Below the pieces are notes generated by a model. It saw nothing but the letters and a program-made list of their open reading frames with translations, made no database searches and was not told the DNA's origin. Positions 1 to 9,916 of a stretch of 64,000 bases of DNA are shown here, one piece after another. The first letter of the stretch is position 1, and every line of letters starts with the position of its first letter. A program made the translations under genes and the position numbers. The stretch is from an uncultured delta proteobacterium. Its GTDB lineage: Bacteria > Desulfobacterota > Desulfovibrionia > Desulfovibrionales > Desulfovibrionaceae. The DNA is taken from assembly GCA_900079685.1 (NCBI GenBank), contig LT599019.1, forward strand, positions 171,864 to 235,863, given 5' to 3'.

Positions 1-42
1 GTGGCTCCTTGCAAGCAAACAGTGAGTTGGGAATTTTTTCTA

Positions 43-1593
<1,551 letters not shown>

Positions 1594-1694
1594 AAATATA
1601 AAGCTTCCGAAAAAGCTCTCTATCAACCTTCAAGATCAACCAATTGCTCGGTCAAACCTGACTGAATCTCTATTCTTCCCAACTCACTATTTGC

Positions 1695-1708
1695 TTGTCA
1701 AAGAACCA
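1695..1708 (-). promoter_or_regulatory. boxA-like rRNA antitermination site
   Basis: On the minus strand this reads TGGTTCTTTGACAA, close to the Escherichia coli rrn boxA (TGCTCTTTAACAA). It lies between the proximal promoter and the 16S gene, where NusB/S10-dependent antitermination sites normally sit. Function is inferred from sequence and position. Confidence 0.65.
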
Positions 1709-1750
1709 CTCCGGCCTTCCAGGAAGCTCCTGTCCGAACCGGCGAGACGC

Positions 1751-1779
1751 GTTATGCATTATCTCGTTCCCCTCGTCAA
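1751..1779 (-). promoter_or_regulatory. Proximal rRNA promoter candidate (P2)
   Basis: Read on the minus strand: TTGACG (1774-1779), a 17-nt spacer, and CATAAC (1751-1756), preceded by an A-rich UP-like tract. It points at the 16S gene, upstream of the boxA. Confidence 0.6.
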
Positions 1780-1869
1780 CACCTTTTTGCAGAATTTTTC
1801 TTTTTTCTGCCGGGCCTCGTCGTCTGTGTGTCACACTTCCGTCACGGCCCCGTCGCACGTGGGAGGAAC

Positions 1870-1898
1870 TATCTATGCTGACCCCATGATTTTGTCAA
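1870..1898 (-). promoter_or_regulatory. Distal rRNA promoter candidate (P1)
   Basis: Read on the minus strand: a consensus TTGACA (1893-1898), a 17-nt spacer, and TAGATA (1870-1875). Together with the proximal candidate it gives the tandem-promoter layout common in rRNA operons. Confidence 0.5.
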
Positions 1899-2108
1899 CT
1901 AACTCGTACAACTATTTCCGGCCTTCCCGGCCTGGAAGAGCGAAAAATCCTTGCCCTGCAACACATATGCCGTAAAAATCCATTCGGGAGAATGATTCCC
2001 CGGCCCCCCGCGTCAGCATCTCCATACTGTACTTCCGCGCCCGCCGCCCGGGCAACGGCCGCAAGCTCCGGCGGCCGCAAACCCGCCCCGCGCAAGCCTG
2101 TGAACGGC

Positions 2109-2142
2109 AAGCCCCCGCCCTGGGGCATCCAGGCGGGGGCTT
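2109..2142. terminator. Hairpin terminator behind NlpC/P60 gene
   Basis: An 11-bp GC-rich stem, aagcccccgcc (2109-2119) with ggcgggggctt (2132-2142), lies just past the stop codon of the minus-strand NlpC/P60 gene. The U-rich tail is short on the minus strand and better on the plus strand (tttcatat), so it may work in either direction. Confidence 0.6.
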
Positions 2143-2163
2143 TCATATATATAGATGCAAACG

Positions 2164-2667
2164 CTACAGGACCCTGCGCGCCGAAACGTATCGCCGCTTC
2201 CAGTAGTCCTCGTTGATGTTATCCTCGCGGATGCGCTTGCCGGAGCTCGGGCTGTGGACGAACTTTCCGTTGCCGCTGTATATGCCGGTATGGACCCCGG
2301 CCAGGCTGGAAATGCGGAACACCACGATGTCGCCGGGCTGGAGCTGGCCCTTTTTCACGGACTTGCCGCATGCGGCCTGGTCCTTAGCCAAACGCGGCAC
2401 GGAAACCCCATGCTGCCTGTAACTCCACTGGATAAGCCCCGAGCAGTCAAAGCCCGTCTTGGGCGTTGCGCCGCCGTATTTATACGGTTTGCCGATCTGG
2501 GTTTTCGCCGTCGCCGCCACGGCGGGTCCGGATTTGGCGCGGGAACCGCCGGACGAGCCCAGTATTGTTTTGCCGCACCCCTGCGCGAGCAGGGTTGCCA
2601 GCACCAGCAGGATAACCCCCGCGCGCAGCAACGCGCGCGAGGCATATGGCCGTTCACCTATAATCAT
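2164..2667 (-). CDS. NlpC/P60 family peptidoglycan endopeptidase lipoprotein
   Basis: Predicted cell-wall hydrolase of the NlpC/P60 Cys-peptidase superfamily, which cleaves peptide stems of peptidoglycan, usually the D-Glu/diaminopimelate bond. From the ATG at 2667 the protein has 167 aa. A hydrophobic segment ends in a lipobox (LLAQGC, Cys31), so it is likely membrane-anchored in the periplasm. The catalytic Cys75 is in FDCSGLI, with His126 in GVHTGIY and His138 in FVHSP, the expected Cys-His-His set. A TTG six bases upstream is an alternative start; neither has a strong ribosome-binding site. The stop is followed by a hairpin. It is compact, as expected for the stand-alone catalytic domain. 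Confidence 0.9.
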   Translation of the reverse strand: MIIGERPYASRALLRAGVILLVLATLLAQGCGKTILGSSGGSRAKSGPAVAATAKTQIGKPYKYGGATPKTGFDCSGLIQWSYRQHGVSVPRLAKDQAACGKSVKKGQLQPGDIVVFRISSLAGVHTGIYSGNGKFVHSPSSGKRIREDNINEDYWKRRYVSARRVL

Positions 2668-2770
2668 AGCCAAACGCTACCAACGGGAAAAGGAAAAGTC
2701 TAGAAATTATTTAGAGGAAGACGGTCGGGCGGCTAAAACGGGGCAAAAAATGAAGAAAAACGGTATAAGG

Positions 2771-3625
2771 CTATAAATCCTGCACGGCGTCCCGCGCCAT
2801 GCGGGGGAGCGTTCCCCGAAGATACATCCCGAACGCCACCCGTTGCACCACGGCGGACCACACCCGTGAGGGCTGCTTGCCCTGGCGGACCGGGGCGAGG
2901 TCGTAGCAGGCGAGTTCCAGCAGATGCCAGCCGACGGCCAGGCCGCTGTTGCTGTTCATGGTCTGCGGCTCGTCCGGGATACCCGAACCCGGCCAGAGCA
3001 TGGAAAACCGGACTGTCACGGCATAGTCCGCAATGCCGGGGTCCGAGGCCGTGACTTCGGCGGGCAGACGGCCGGGCACGCTGACGTGGCCGCCGAGTTC
3101 CGGCCCCCCATCCTCCTGCGACAGCGCGAAACGGATCAACTCCTGGTGCGTGAGCGACGGCAGTTGCGTGCCGTTCCCCTTCTTCGCGCCGTTAAACGCG
3201 GCCTGGGGAAGCCTGCCCTCCCTGGCGAGCTGCATGGCCTTCATCCGCGCGACGGCTTCGGCCACCGACATGATGCGGCGGGGCCTTCCCCTGTGTTTGG
3301 GGACCGGCGCACTCCTGATGGATTCGGCGCCTTTGGGAAGAGGGGCTTCAAGGGAAGGGGCCGTTTCCACAACGGCCAGGCCGTGCTCTATCAAGGCTTC
3401 GGCAAGGGAGCGGGCCACGACGGAAAAAAGCGGATCGTCCTCAACCAGCCAGGCCAAGCCCGAGCGGATGACGACCCGGCCGCCGGAGGGCAGCGCCCCG
3501 GTCACGGCCACCAGCTGTTCCACGGACGAATTCGCGGCCAGGGCCGGGGAAGCGCCGCCCGGCAGGCAGACCAACGCCGCCAAAACAGCGAAAAGCAGCC
3601 GGCGACCGGCATGGAGCAAAAACAT
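2771..3625 (-). CDS. Secreted protein of unknown function
   Basis: A 284-aa protein from the ATG at 3625, chosen because GGGGGAGG lies just upstream; a longer reading into the neighbouring tRNA-thiolase gene is unlikely. The N-terminus (MFLLHAGRRLLFAVLAALV, then an ALAAN-type cleavage site near residue 30) is a clear signal peptide, so the product is periplasmic or outer-membrane associated. The mature part has no motif I recognise. A first half rich in hydrophobic beta/alpha pattern (about 35-85) leads into a basic linker and a second globular half. It starts 18 nt after the stop of the tRNA-thiolase gene and is probably cotranscribed with it. Function unknown. Confidence 0.75.
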   Translation of the reverse strand: MFLLHAGRRLLFAVLAALVCLPGGASPALAANSSVEQLVAVTGALPSGGRVVIRSGLAWLVEDDPLFSVVARSLAEALIEHGLAVVETAPSLEAPLPKGAESIRSAPVPKHRGRPRRIMSVAEAVARMKAMQLAREGRLPQAAFNGAKKGNGTQLPSLTHQELIRFALSQEDGGPELGGHVSVPGRLPAEVTASDPGIADYAVTVRFSMLWPGSGIPDEPQTMNSNSGLAVGWHLLELACYDLAPVRQGKQPSRVWSAVVQRVAFGMYLRGTLPRMARDAVQDL

Positions 3626-3642
3626 TCCGCAGCCTCCCCCTC

Positions 3643-4563
3643 TTACGCGGTTGCCTCTCCCCCGTCCCCGGCCACGGCCGCCTTGATGCGGCACACGCCG
3701 CACACGCCGGACGAGGTGGGAAAACCGCAAACCGTGCACGGAGACAAGGGCGCCCCTTCCTTTTCCTCGGCGGCCATGAAATGCGGCCGCCCGTCCTTGA
3801 GGAACGCCTGATAAAAGTCCAGCTTCCTGCCGGGCATATAGTCCTCGATGTCGGCCCAGACCTTCTTGTGCATGGTAAAGGAAGCTCCTTTACTATAGGG
3901 ACACGGCGCGTGGTGGTAGTCTATGTTTTGCAGAAACGCGTAGTTGGCGGTCTCGAACTCGCTGAGCCGCCAGAAGGGTTTGACCTTGCGCGCGAACCCG
4001 TCCGTACCCGGAAGCGCCGGGCCCTGGTCCGCGAGATACGCGGCGTCCCACCGCAGCACGTTGCTGAACAGGCGGGCGATCTCGTCATCGAGGTTGTGCC
4101 CGGTCGCCATGACCGTGAACCCGCCCTCCAGGGCTATCTTGTTGAAATAGTGCCGTTTGATCTTGCCACAGGCCGAACAGATGGGCCGCCGTATCCGCTC
4201 TTTGACCAGGGGGATGGCAAGGCCCTCGCTGGCCACTTCCTTGACGATCAGGGGCAGGCCGTGCTTTTCGCAAAACCGTTCCACAGCGGCCCGCGCGGCT
4301 CCGGACGAGTTGGGAATCGCAAGATCGATATGCAGGCCCGTGACGTCATACCCGAGCAGAAACAGCTCAAGCATCAGGGCCAGCGAATCCTTGCCGCCGG
4401 AGATGGCGACCAGGATCTTGTCGTCGTGGGTGAACAGCTTATGTTTCCGGATGCCCTTTTCCACCTGGCCCCGGAAAAAATCAAGAAAACACGCGGGACA
4501 AAACCCCGCATGGTGGCTCGGCAGCGCGACGGCCGCCGTGGCCTTGCAACGCGTACACTTCAT
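3643..4563 (-). CDS. TtcA/TtuA-Ncs6 family tRNA thiolation enzyme
   Basis: Predicted PP-loop ATPase that activates a tRNA base for sulfur insertion. The 306-aa protein has an N-terminal zinc-finger-like pair (Cys3/Cys6 and Cys22/Cys25), the PP-loop SGGKDS at residues 55-60, a central CSAC motif that in TtcA/TtuA proteins contributes to an iron-sulfur site, and a second Cys pair set at the C-terminus (CTVCG...CGVC). Zinc fingers at both ends are typical of the TtuA/Ncs6/CTU1 branch rather than E. coli TtcA, so the target base (position 32, 34 or 54) cannot be named. The start at 4563 has GGAG upstream. It lies between cardiolipin synthase and a secreted protein in a minus-strand run. Confidence 0.85.
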   Translation of the reverse strand: MKCTRCKATAAVALPSHHAGFCPACFLDFFRGQVEKGIRKHKLFTHDDKILVAISGGKDSLALMLELFLLGYDVTGLHIDLAIPNSSGAARAAVERFCEKHGLPLIVKEVASEGLAIPLVKERIRRPICSACGKIKRHYFNKIALEGGFTVMATGHNLDDEIARLFSNVLRWDAAYLADQGPALPGTDGFARKVKPFWRLSEFETANYAFLQNIDYHHAPCPYSKGASFTMHKKVWADIEDYMPGRKLDFYQAFLKDGRPHFMAAEEKEGAPLSPCTVCGFPTSSGVCGVCRIKAAVAGDGGEATA

Positions 4564-4672
4564 GAAAACTCCGAAAGTATATTTGATCGGAGCCTCTCGG
4601 CGAAAGTCGGTGCGCTGCACAGGGCCTGTGTCCGGGCGCCCCGCTTCGTCAATCGGCTGTGACAACTTCGCG

Positions 4673-6307
4673 TTATAGCAGCGACGAAAAGAGCTTGCCA
4701 ATGCTTTCTTTGACTTTTTCGATCTTGGGACGTCTGCGCCATGCTTTAAAGGTCAGTTCAAAGGAGCGGCGCATGTCGCATTCAAAGGCCGCTTCCGCGC
4801 CGGCGGCGAGCGTGCGGTCGTACAGGAAGGCCTGGACCTCGAAGTTGATGTGCAGGCTCCGGGTATCAAGGTTCGCGCTGCCGATGGAGAGAACCGCGCC
4901 GTCGCAGGTGATCGTTTTGGCGTGGACAAACCCGGTGGGGTCATAGAGGAAAATCCTCACCCCCGCCCGCAGCAGCTCGTCGAAGCAGTCCCTGCTGGCC
5001 CAATGCACGAGAAAGTGGTCCGCTTTTCCCGGCACGAGAAGACGGACGTCAACCCCGCTGAGGGAGGCCATGCACAGCGCTTCCAAAAGCGCCCCCCCGG
5101 GGACCACATAGGGCGTGGTCATCCACAGCCTTTCCCTGGCGCGGGTGATGATGGAAAAGTACGCTTTCTGGATGGTGTCCCACGGCGTGTCCGGCCCGCT
5201 GGCGATGATCTGCATTGGCGTTTCATCGTCCGCGCATTTCATGGCGGGAAAAGCCGGGCATTGCGGGACAAAATCCCCCGGGGGAGCCGACGCTTCACGG
5301 ACCTTTGCGAGAAACTCCGGGGAAGCGCCGCACCCCGCAAGGTCGCTCAGAAAAATGCCGCGCAGCACATCCACGCCCTGGCCGCCGAACTCCATGTGCG
5401 TATCGCGCCAGGAGGTGAATTTCGGGCTGACGTCGACATACTCGTCGCCGATGTTCATGCCGCCCATGAAGGCCGCCTCGCCGTCCACAACAATAATTTT
5501 GCGGTGGTTGCGGTAGTTCGCGCCGCGAAACATCGGGAACGCCACGGGCAGGAAGGCGAACGCATGTACCCCGCCCTCGCGCATGGCCCGGAGGAAGGCT
5601 TTCCCCATCTGCCAGCTGCCCACGGCGTCGTAGATGACGCAGACGAACACGCCCCGCCGCGCGCGTTCGATCAGGATATCCTTGATCGCGTTGCCGAGGC
5701 TGTCGTTTTTGATGATGTAACTTTCCAGCAGAATACCGCGCCGGGCGTTCGCCAACCGTTCCTTGATGCGTTCGAAGGCTGCCGCTCCGTCATACAGCGG
5801 CGTGACGTCCTTGCCGGTCACCAGACGCGCGCCGGATGTCCGGTACAGGAGCTGCATGGTGTCTCTCGCCAGCGGCAGATCTTCCCCGACCGCGAAGTCC
5901 TCAGTCGCGCCATGCGGTTTGGGCAGACGGAAACGGCGCTTGTCCGCGAGGTACCGGAAATTGGGCCCGACAACCCAATAAAGAATGATGCCGACGACCG
6001 GCAGCAAGGCCAAGGCCATGAGCCAGGCGAGCGTCCGGTCCGGGTTGCGGCTTTCCATGAAAAGGGCGGCCGCCGTCACGACAAGATAGAGGGAAAACAG
6101 CCAATGGCCGTATTCCCGTAAGGCCTCGAAAGAATTTTCACGGGTAAAGGGCACCGCCCCTACCAGCATGCTGTGAAGGATCGAATCCCGGTCCAGCAAA
6201 AGAAAAATCCCCAGGGCCGCGACAAGGGCGAGCGCGATGACGAGCCCCCTGTGGCCCCGGTCCGGCTTTTTGGCCGGCATTGCATAGGAGGGAAGAGGCT
6301 CGGCCAT
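4673..6307 (-). CDS. cls: Cardiolipin synthase (phospholipase D family)
   Basis: Makes cardiolipin by transferring a phosphatidyl group between phosphatidylglycerol (or related) molecules at the inner membrane. The 544-aa protein has an N-terminal membrane segment at about 21-39, two further hydrophobic segments at about 67-118 (PLD nuclease N-terminal-like region), and two catalytic HKD motifs: His268/Lys270/Asp275 and His462/Lys464/Asp469. Length and order match bacterial ClsA-type enzymes. The stop lies 109 nt before the start of the thiolase gene, and the gene starts 3 nt after the stop of the DsbA-like gene, so the genes are likely cotranscribed. Confidence 0.93.
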   Translation of the reverse strand: MAEPLPSYAMPAKKPDRGHRGLVIALALVAALGIFLLLDRDSILHSMLVGAVPFTRENSFEALREYGHWLFSLYLVVTAAALFMESRNPDRTLAWLMALALLPVVGIILYWVVGPNFRYLADKRRFRLPKPHGATEDFAVGEDLPLARDTMQLLYRTSGARLVTGKDVTPLYDGAAAFERIKERLANARRGILLESYIIKNDSLGNAIKDILIERARRGVFVCVIYDAVGSWQMGKAFLRAMREGGVHAFAFLPVAFPMFRGANYRNHRKIIVVDGEAAFMGGMNIGDEYVDVSPKFTSWRDTHMEFGGQGVDVLRGIFLSDLAGCGASPEFLAKVREASAPPGDFVPQCPAFPAMKCADDETPMQIIASGPDTPWDTIQKAYFSIITRARERLWMTTPYVVPGGALLEALCMASLSGVDVRLLVPGKADHFLVHWASRDCFDELLRAGVRIFLYDPTGFVHAKTITCDGAVLSIGSANLDTRSLHINFEVQAFLYDRTLAAGAEAAFECDMRRSFELTFKAWRRRPKIEKVKESIGKLFSSLL

Positions 6308-6310
6308 GCT

Positions 6311-7141
6311 CTATTTTTTCTTTCCCTGCTTTGCCGCGAGCGCGGTATCCACCGCCTCGAGGAACGCGGCCAGAGGCAGCCCGCCCCGGACGGACAAATT
6401 GTTGACCAAATGAAACGGCGTGCCGGGAACGCCGTTGTCCAGCGCTTCCGTGATGTCCTCGTCAATGATGCTCTTGACCTTGCGGCCCTTGGCTTCCGCG
6501 CCGAGCTTCTGCAAATTGTACCCGAGCGTCAGGGCTTCCGCCCGCAAAAAGCCTTCGCCCTCTTTCAAAAGGCGCATCTGGTTGGCGAAAACGACGTCGT
6601 GGTACGCCCAGCCCTTTTCTTCATCCAGGACGAACGCCGCGGCGACGTATTCCGAAGCCAGCCGGGCGAGCGGCTGATCCCGGCGCGGATAATTCTTGAA
6701 AATGAAGCGCACGGCATTCTTGCGTGCCGCCATCACCTGGTGGATGGTCTCGGCGGCGTCCGCGCAGTAGGGGCAGGTATAGTCCGAGTACGCCACGATG
6801 GTCACCGGCGCGGCGGGGTTGCCGAGAATCGGCCTGTCGTAGCTGATCGCGAACTGCTTCTTCATATCTTCCTGCCACTGCGCGCGCATGGCCTTGAATT
6901 GCCTTTCCTGCGAACCTTTCTGCGCTATTTCCAGCACGTCGATACTATGTTCCCGCAAAACATCCAGCACGATCTCCGGATGATCGCGCAGCACGTTCCG
7001 CAACGCTTCATGCAGCGTCTGTTCCGTCAGGGGAGTCGCGGCGCCGGCGGCTTCCGCCCCCACGGGAGCGGCAAGAGACAAAAAAACAACGAGCGCAACT
7101 GCCGGAAGAAAAAACCGGAACAGCTCCAAAACCTTGGTCAT
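6311..7141 (-). CDS. Periplasmic DsbA-like thiol-disulfide oxidoreductase
   Basis: Thioredoxin-fold protein of the DsbA/ScsC/Com1 type, predicted to act on cysteines of exported proteins. From the ATG at 7141 (GGAGGG upstream) it has 276 aa: a signal peptide (about 1-30, ending VGAEA), a helical stretch of about 70 aa that might be a dimerisation arm, then a DsbA domain with the active-site pair Cys123-Pro-Tyr-Cys126. A cis-Pro loop is plausible at GVPGTPFH. The N-terminal helical extension is like the trimeric ScsC/BdbD proteins, so isomerase rather than oxidase activity is possible. It is first in the run with cls. Confidence 0.88.
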   Translation of the reverse strand: MTKVLELFRFFLPAVALVVFLSLAAPVGAEAAGAATPLTEQTLHEALRNVLRDHPEIVLDVLREHSIDVLEIAQKGSQERQFKAMRAQWQEDMKKQFAISYDRPILGNPAAPVTIVAYSDYTCPYCADAAETIHQVMAARKNAVRFIFKNYPRRDQPLARLASEYVAAAFVLDEEKGWAYHDVVFANQMRLLKEGEGFLRAEALTLGYNLQKLGAEAKGRKVKSIIDEDITEALDNGVPGTPFHLVNNLSVRGGLPLAAFLEAVDTALAAKQGKKK

Positions 7142-7527
7142 ATACCCTCCAATTATCATTGACTGCCGGGCAATTACGGCACACATGAAACAAAAGCGGT
7201 ATTGTTTTATATACCTACCGCCATTTGAAAACAAGCCCGTTTATCCTAAGACTGTCTGCCCCAAAGGACCTCATGGCGTAAAAATAGCATTTACAAAGCA
7301 AATGGAGTGGGGACATCTCATACAGTTCATCTATATGCAACAGACTATTGTGCAGCAAATTTTCAAAAAATAAAATCCCTAGCGTTTTTTGCACTATTTT
7401 TTGTATTTTTTTGTGCTGCATCAATATGGCTATAGGAAACTACATAAAAAATGTTGACTACCTACACAAATTCAGTCTATACATCAAAGATGAATCTATG
7501 TGACCATTTTCTAACAGGATTATTCAA
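7142..7527. other. AT-rich divergent intergenic region
   Basis: A 386-nt stretch between the minus-strand DsbA-like gene and the plus-strand MucR-type gene. It is much more AT-rich than its surroundings. It holds a promoter candidate for the regulator (listed separately). No gene, tRNA or long repeat was recognised. An autoregulatory MucR/Ros target would be expected here because this family binds AT-rich DNA, but no defined site could be assigned. Confidence 0.6.
7454..7483 (+). promoter_or_regulatory. Promoter candidate of the MucR-type regulator
   Basis: TTGACT (7454-7459), an 18-nt spacer, then TATACA (7478-7483), placed 44 nt before the start codon of the regulator. An AGGAT ribosome-binding site lies at 7516-7520. 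Confidence 0.5.
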
Positions 7528-7917
7528 ATGGAAAAATATCTGAAAGAAGCCCTGGACATCGTAAAAGCGCAAGCCAGCGTTTGCACCATGACCGAAGAAG
7601 AAATCACCACAATGATTAGCAAGCTTGCTGTGGGGATCAAGGCCATCAGTGAAGGCTCCGCCCTGCCTATCAGCGATGAAGAGGTTGCTACAGATCCTGC
7701 CAAGGCCATAAAAGAAAAATCCATTACCTGCGTCAAGTGCGGCAAATCGTTCAAGCTGCTGACCAAAAAACATCTTGCGTCACACGGCCTCACGCCTGAA
7801 GAATACCGCGAACAATGCGGCTATAAAAAGGGAACGCCCCTTGTATGCAAATCGCTCCAACGCGAACGCCGCAAGAAGATGCGCTCAATGAAGCTGTGGG
7901 AACGGCGCGGGCAATAA
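7528..7917 (+). CDS. MucR/Ros family transcriptional regulator
   Basis: DNA-binding regulator of the prokaryotic zinc-finger family that includes MucR and Ros, which act as broad silencers of AT-rich promoters. The 129-aa protein has an N-terminal helical oligomerisation-like part (1-60), then the zinc finger with Cys68, Cys71, His82 and His86 in the layout C-x2-C-x10-H-x3-H. The conserved tail LTPEEYREQCGYKKGTPLV follows, ending in a basic segment. It stands alone with its own promoter and terminator in AT-rich DNA. Its targets cannot be read from the window. Confidence 0.92.
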   Translation: MEKYLKEALDIVKAQASVCTMTEEEITTMISKLAVGIKAISEGSALPISDEEVATDPAKAIKEKSITCVKCGKSFKLLTKKHLASHGLTPEEYREQCGYKKGTPLVCKSLQRERRKKMRSMKLWERRGQ

Positions 7918-7935
7918 GCACCGCCGCTACCGCTT

Positions 7936-7964
7936 AAAGGCCTCGTTGCGAAACGGGGCCTTTG
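7936..7964 (+). terminator. Terminator of the MucR-type gene
   Basis: A stem of aaaggcc with ggccttt (7936-7942 and 7958-7964), extended inward by a few pairs, just after the regulator stop. It also faces the end of the convergent pgpA gene. Confidence 0.65.
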
Positions 7965-7979
7965 TCGTCTATGGCCGGT

Positions 7980-8450
7980 TCATAACGGCAGCAGCATCCG
8001 CAAAACCCAAAGGCACGGCACCGCATACACGGCGGCAAGAGCGTCATCTATCATGATGCCGTAGCCGCCAGGCAGCCAGTCTTCGGAGGCCTTGATGGGC
8101 CAGGGCTTCGTCATGTCGAACAGGCGGAACAGAACAAACCCGGCGAACAGCCCCGGCCAGGAAAGAGCCGCAAACGGCGCGTAGGTCATCCATTGGCCGA
8201 GCACTTCATCGATAACGACTTCGCCGGGATCTTTCTTACCGAGCAGACGGGCGGCCCTGGTCGAGGCGATGCTGCCCGCCACGAAAAGCGCCGCGAGCGC
8301 GGCCGCGCGGCCGTAAAACGACAGGGGCATGAACACGAACGGGGCGAGCACCGCCGCCACGAGAGAGCCGCACGTTCCCGGCATAACGGGAGAAAGCCCC
8401 GCCGGTTCCACCCGGCAAAAAGCAAGTATCACTCTATCACGCCAATGCAT
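7980..8450 (-). CDS. pgpA: Phosphatidylglycerophosphatase A
   Basis: Removes the phosphate from phosphatidylglycerol phosphate to give phosphatidylglycerol in the inner membrane. The 156-aa protein carries the PgpA signature DPGEVVIDEVLGQW and a second acidic motif FRLFDMTKPWPI, with several hydrophobic segments. The ATG at 8450 was chosen because GAGGAG lies 6 nt upstream and the family start MHWRD fits; the longer in-frame extension has no support. It is convergent with the MucR-type gene and divergent from the GT92 gene. It complements cardiolipin synthase at 4673-6307, which uses phosphatidylglycerol. Confidence 0.92.
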   Translation of the reverse strand: MHWRDRVILAFCRVEPAGLSPVMPGTCGSLVAAVLAPFVFMPLSFYGRAAALAALFVAGSIASTRAARLLGKKDPGEVVIDEVLGQWMTYAPFAALSWPGLFAGFVLFRLFDMTKPWPIKASEDWLPGGYGIMIDDALAAVYAVPCLWVLRMLLPL

Positions 8451-8666
8451 CGGCTTCTCCTCACGCATTTCAGAGTTAAGACGCTCCCCTCGGCCCGGCA
8501 TCCAGCCTACCGGCGCGCGGAGGCCACAATGCCACAGGCGGCTTATGGAGACAAGGACGGCTACCGGGGCGCGGGAGCAAGGCCGGGTCACACGCTTCGC
8601 TTGCGCCGGGACCGAGACTGCGCTACCTCAGGAGAGAAACCGGCACCACGGTCCGAGGAGTCGTCC

Positions 8667-9854
8667 ATGCAGTATCTCGCGCTCTGTTGCATCGTCAAGG
8701 ATGAAAGTCCGTATATTAAAGAATGGGTTCTGTACCATTCCCTGATCGGGGTGGAGCACTTCTTCATTTACGACAACGGCAGCGCCGTCCCGGTCAGTGA
8801 AAGCCTCGGGGAGCTTGCGGCGTCCCCGCGTGTCACCGTTCTTGCGGCGCCGAACAAGGCCATGCAGCTGCCGGCTTACAACCACTGCCTCACGGAATTC
8901 GGCAACGCGTTCCAGTGGATCGCGTTTGTGGATGTGGATGAATTCATCTGCCCGGCCAAGGGGAACGATCTGCGGTGCCTGCTCGCGGCGTATGAACCCT
9001 ACGGCGCGCTGGCCCTCAGCTGGCGGCTGTTTTCCTCAAGCGGCCATGAGACGCGGCCGCAGGGTCTGGTTATTGAAAACTACACCCGGTACGTACGGGA
9101 AGATACCGCCCACATCAAAAGCATTGTCCAGCCGCGAAAAACGTCCGGCTGCCGCAACCCGCACGCGTTCGGCTACCTGCCCGGGCATTGTTGCGTCAAT
9201 GAGGCTTTTGACCCGCTCCCCCCCGGCGCGGCCTTCTGGTTTCCCTCGCACGAGACGGTCTGGGTCAATCATTACTATTACAAGTCGCGGGAAGACTTCG
9301 CCCTCAAGCTCAGCAAGGGGCGCAATTCCGTGCACCAGGAAACGCAGCGCTGGTGGAGCATGGAGCTTTTTGACAAGCATCTTGCGCTCCCTGATTTCCA
9401 GGACAAGACCATTACCCGTTTTGCCCCGCGCCTGCGAAAAAGCCTCCGGGACAATGCCCTTCCCGCGCCCTTCACGCCGCCCCAAGACCTGGATCTGGCC
9501 GGTCTCCTGACCTTGAGTTCCGAACGCCTCGCGGCCGGGCATCCCGAGGAGGCTCTTGTCTGCCTGTGCCATGCGGCCATGCGGCAGGAATCGCACGACA
9601 TCTGGACGATGCGCGCGACGTTCGCGCGGCTCCTGCGGGATTTCCCCACCGGCGGACATTTTTTACGCCAGGCTTCCCGCCTCGGCGAAAGCCTGCACCT
9701 GTATGCGGAAATGGCGGAACTGGCCCTGGCGGAGAATGACCGGCAAAAGGCGGAAGACGCCGTGGCCCTGCTGCGGACGGCCATGCAGCGAAGCAACGTT
9801 GCCGCCGGGCCGTGGGCGGAACGGTTAGGCCAGTTGGAACAACGCCTGGAATAA
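8667..9854 (+). CDS. Glycosyltransferase family 92 (DUF23) protein
   Basis: Predicted cytoplasmic glycosyltransferase of the GT92/GT2-like group. The 395-aa protein starts with the family block IVKDESPYIKEWVLYH followed by FFIYDNGS (about 8-37), and has a DVDEFICP metal/nucleotide-sugar motif near residues 88-95. The C-terminal 120 residues form a helical repeat region resembling TPR units. The ATG at 8667 is preceded by GAGGAG; the reading frame stays open upstream into the pgpA leader but without a credible start. The acceptor is unknown; no other glycan gene is adjacent. A hairpin follows the stop. Confidence 0.85.
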   Translation: MQYLALCCIVKDESPYIKEWVLYHSLIGVEHFFIYDNGSAVPVSESLGELAASPRVTVLAAPNKAMQLPAYNHCLTEFGNAFQWIAFVDVDEFICPAKGNDLRCLLAAYEPYGALALSWRLFSSSGHETRPQGLVIENYTRYVREDTAHIKSIVQPRKTSGCRNPHAFGYLPGHCCVNEAFDPLPPGAAFWFPSHETVWVNHYYYKSREDFALKLSKGRNSVHQETQRWWSMELFDKHLALPDFQDKTITRFAPRLRKSLRDNALPAPFTPPQDLDLAGLLTLSSERLAAGHPEEALVCLCHAAMRQESHDIWTMRATFARLLRDFPTGGHFLRQASRLGESLHLYAEMAELALAENDRQKAEDAVALLRTAMQRSNVAAGPWAERLGQLEQRLE

Positions 9855-9858
9855 CAAA

Positions 9859-9893
9859 CACGCGGGTTTCAGCCTGGAGCCGGAACCCGCGTG
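9859..9893. terminator. Hairpin between convergent GT92 and pepA genes
   Basis: Arms cacgcgggtt (9859-9868) and aacccgcgtg (9884-9893) pair perfectly with a short loop. There is no clear U-tract on either strand, so it may be a weak bidirectional terminator. Confidence 0.45.
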
Positions 9894-9916
9894 CGATACG
9901 GAAAAAACCCGCTGCC

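Larger units (their letters stand above)
1594..2108 (-). promoter_or_regulatory. rRNA operon leader and promoter region
   Basis: No protein gene is supported in this 515-nt stretch between the 16S 5' end and the hairpin behind the NlpC/P60 gene. Read on the minus strand it holds two promoter candidates and a boxA-like antiterminator, listed separately. An A/T-rich block at about 1781-1810 lies just upstream of the proximal promoter and resembles an UP element. No riboswitch or tRNA was recognised here. Confidence 0.75.

Noticed and set aside
3643-4563. Reading the PP-loop protein as LarE, which would support the LarA-like gene
   Set aside because: Its terminal zinc-finger Cys pairs and central CSAC motif fit TtcA/TtuA tRNA enzymes, not LarE.
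8193-8666. A 158-codon in-frame extension of the GT92 protein
   Set aside because: The family homology begins at the ATG at 8667, which has GAGGAG; the extension is antisense to the start of pgpA and of low complexity.
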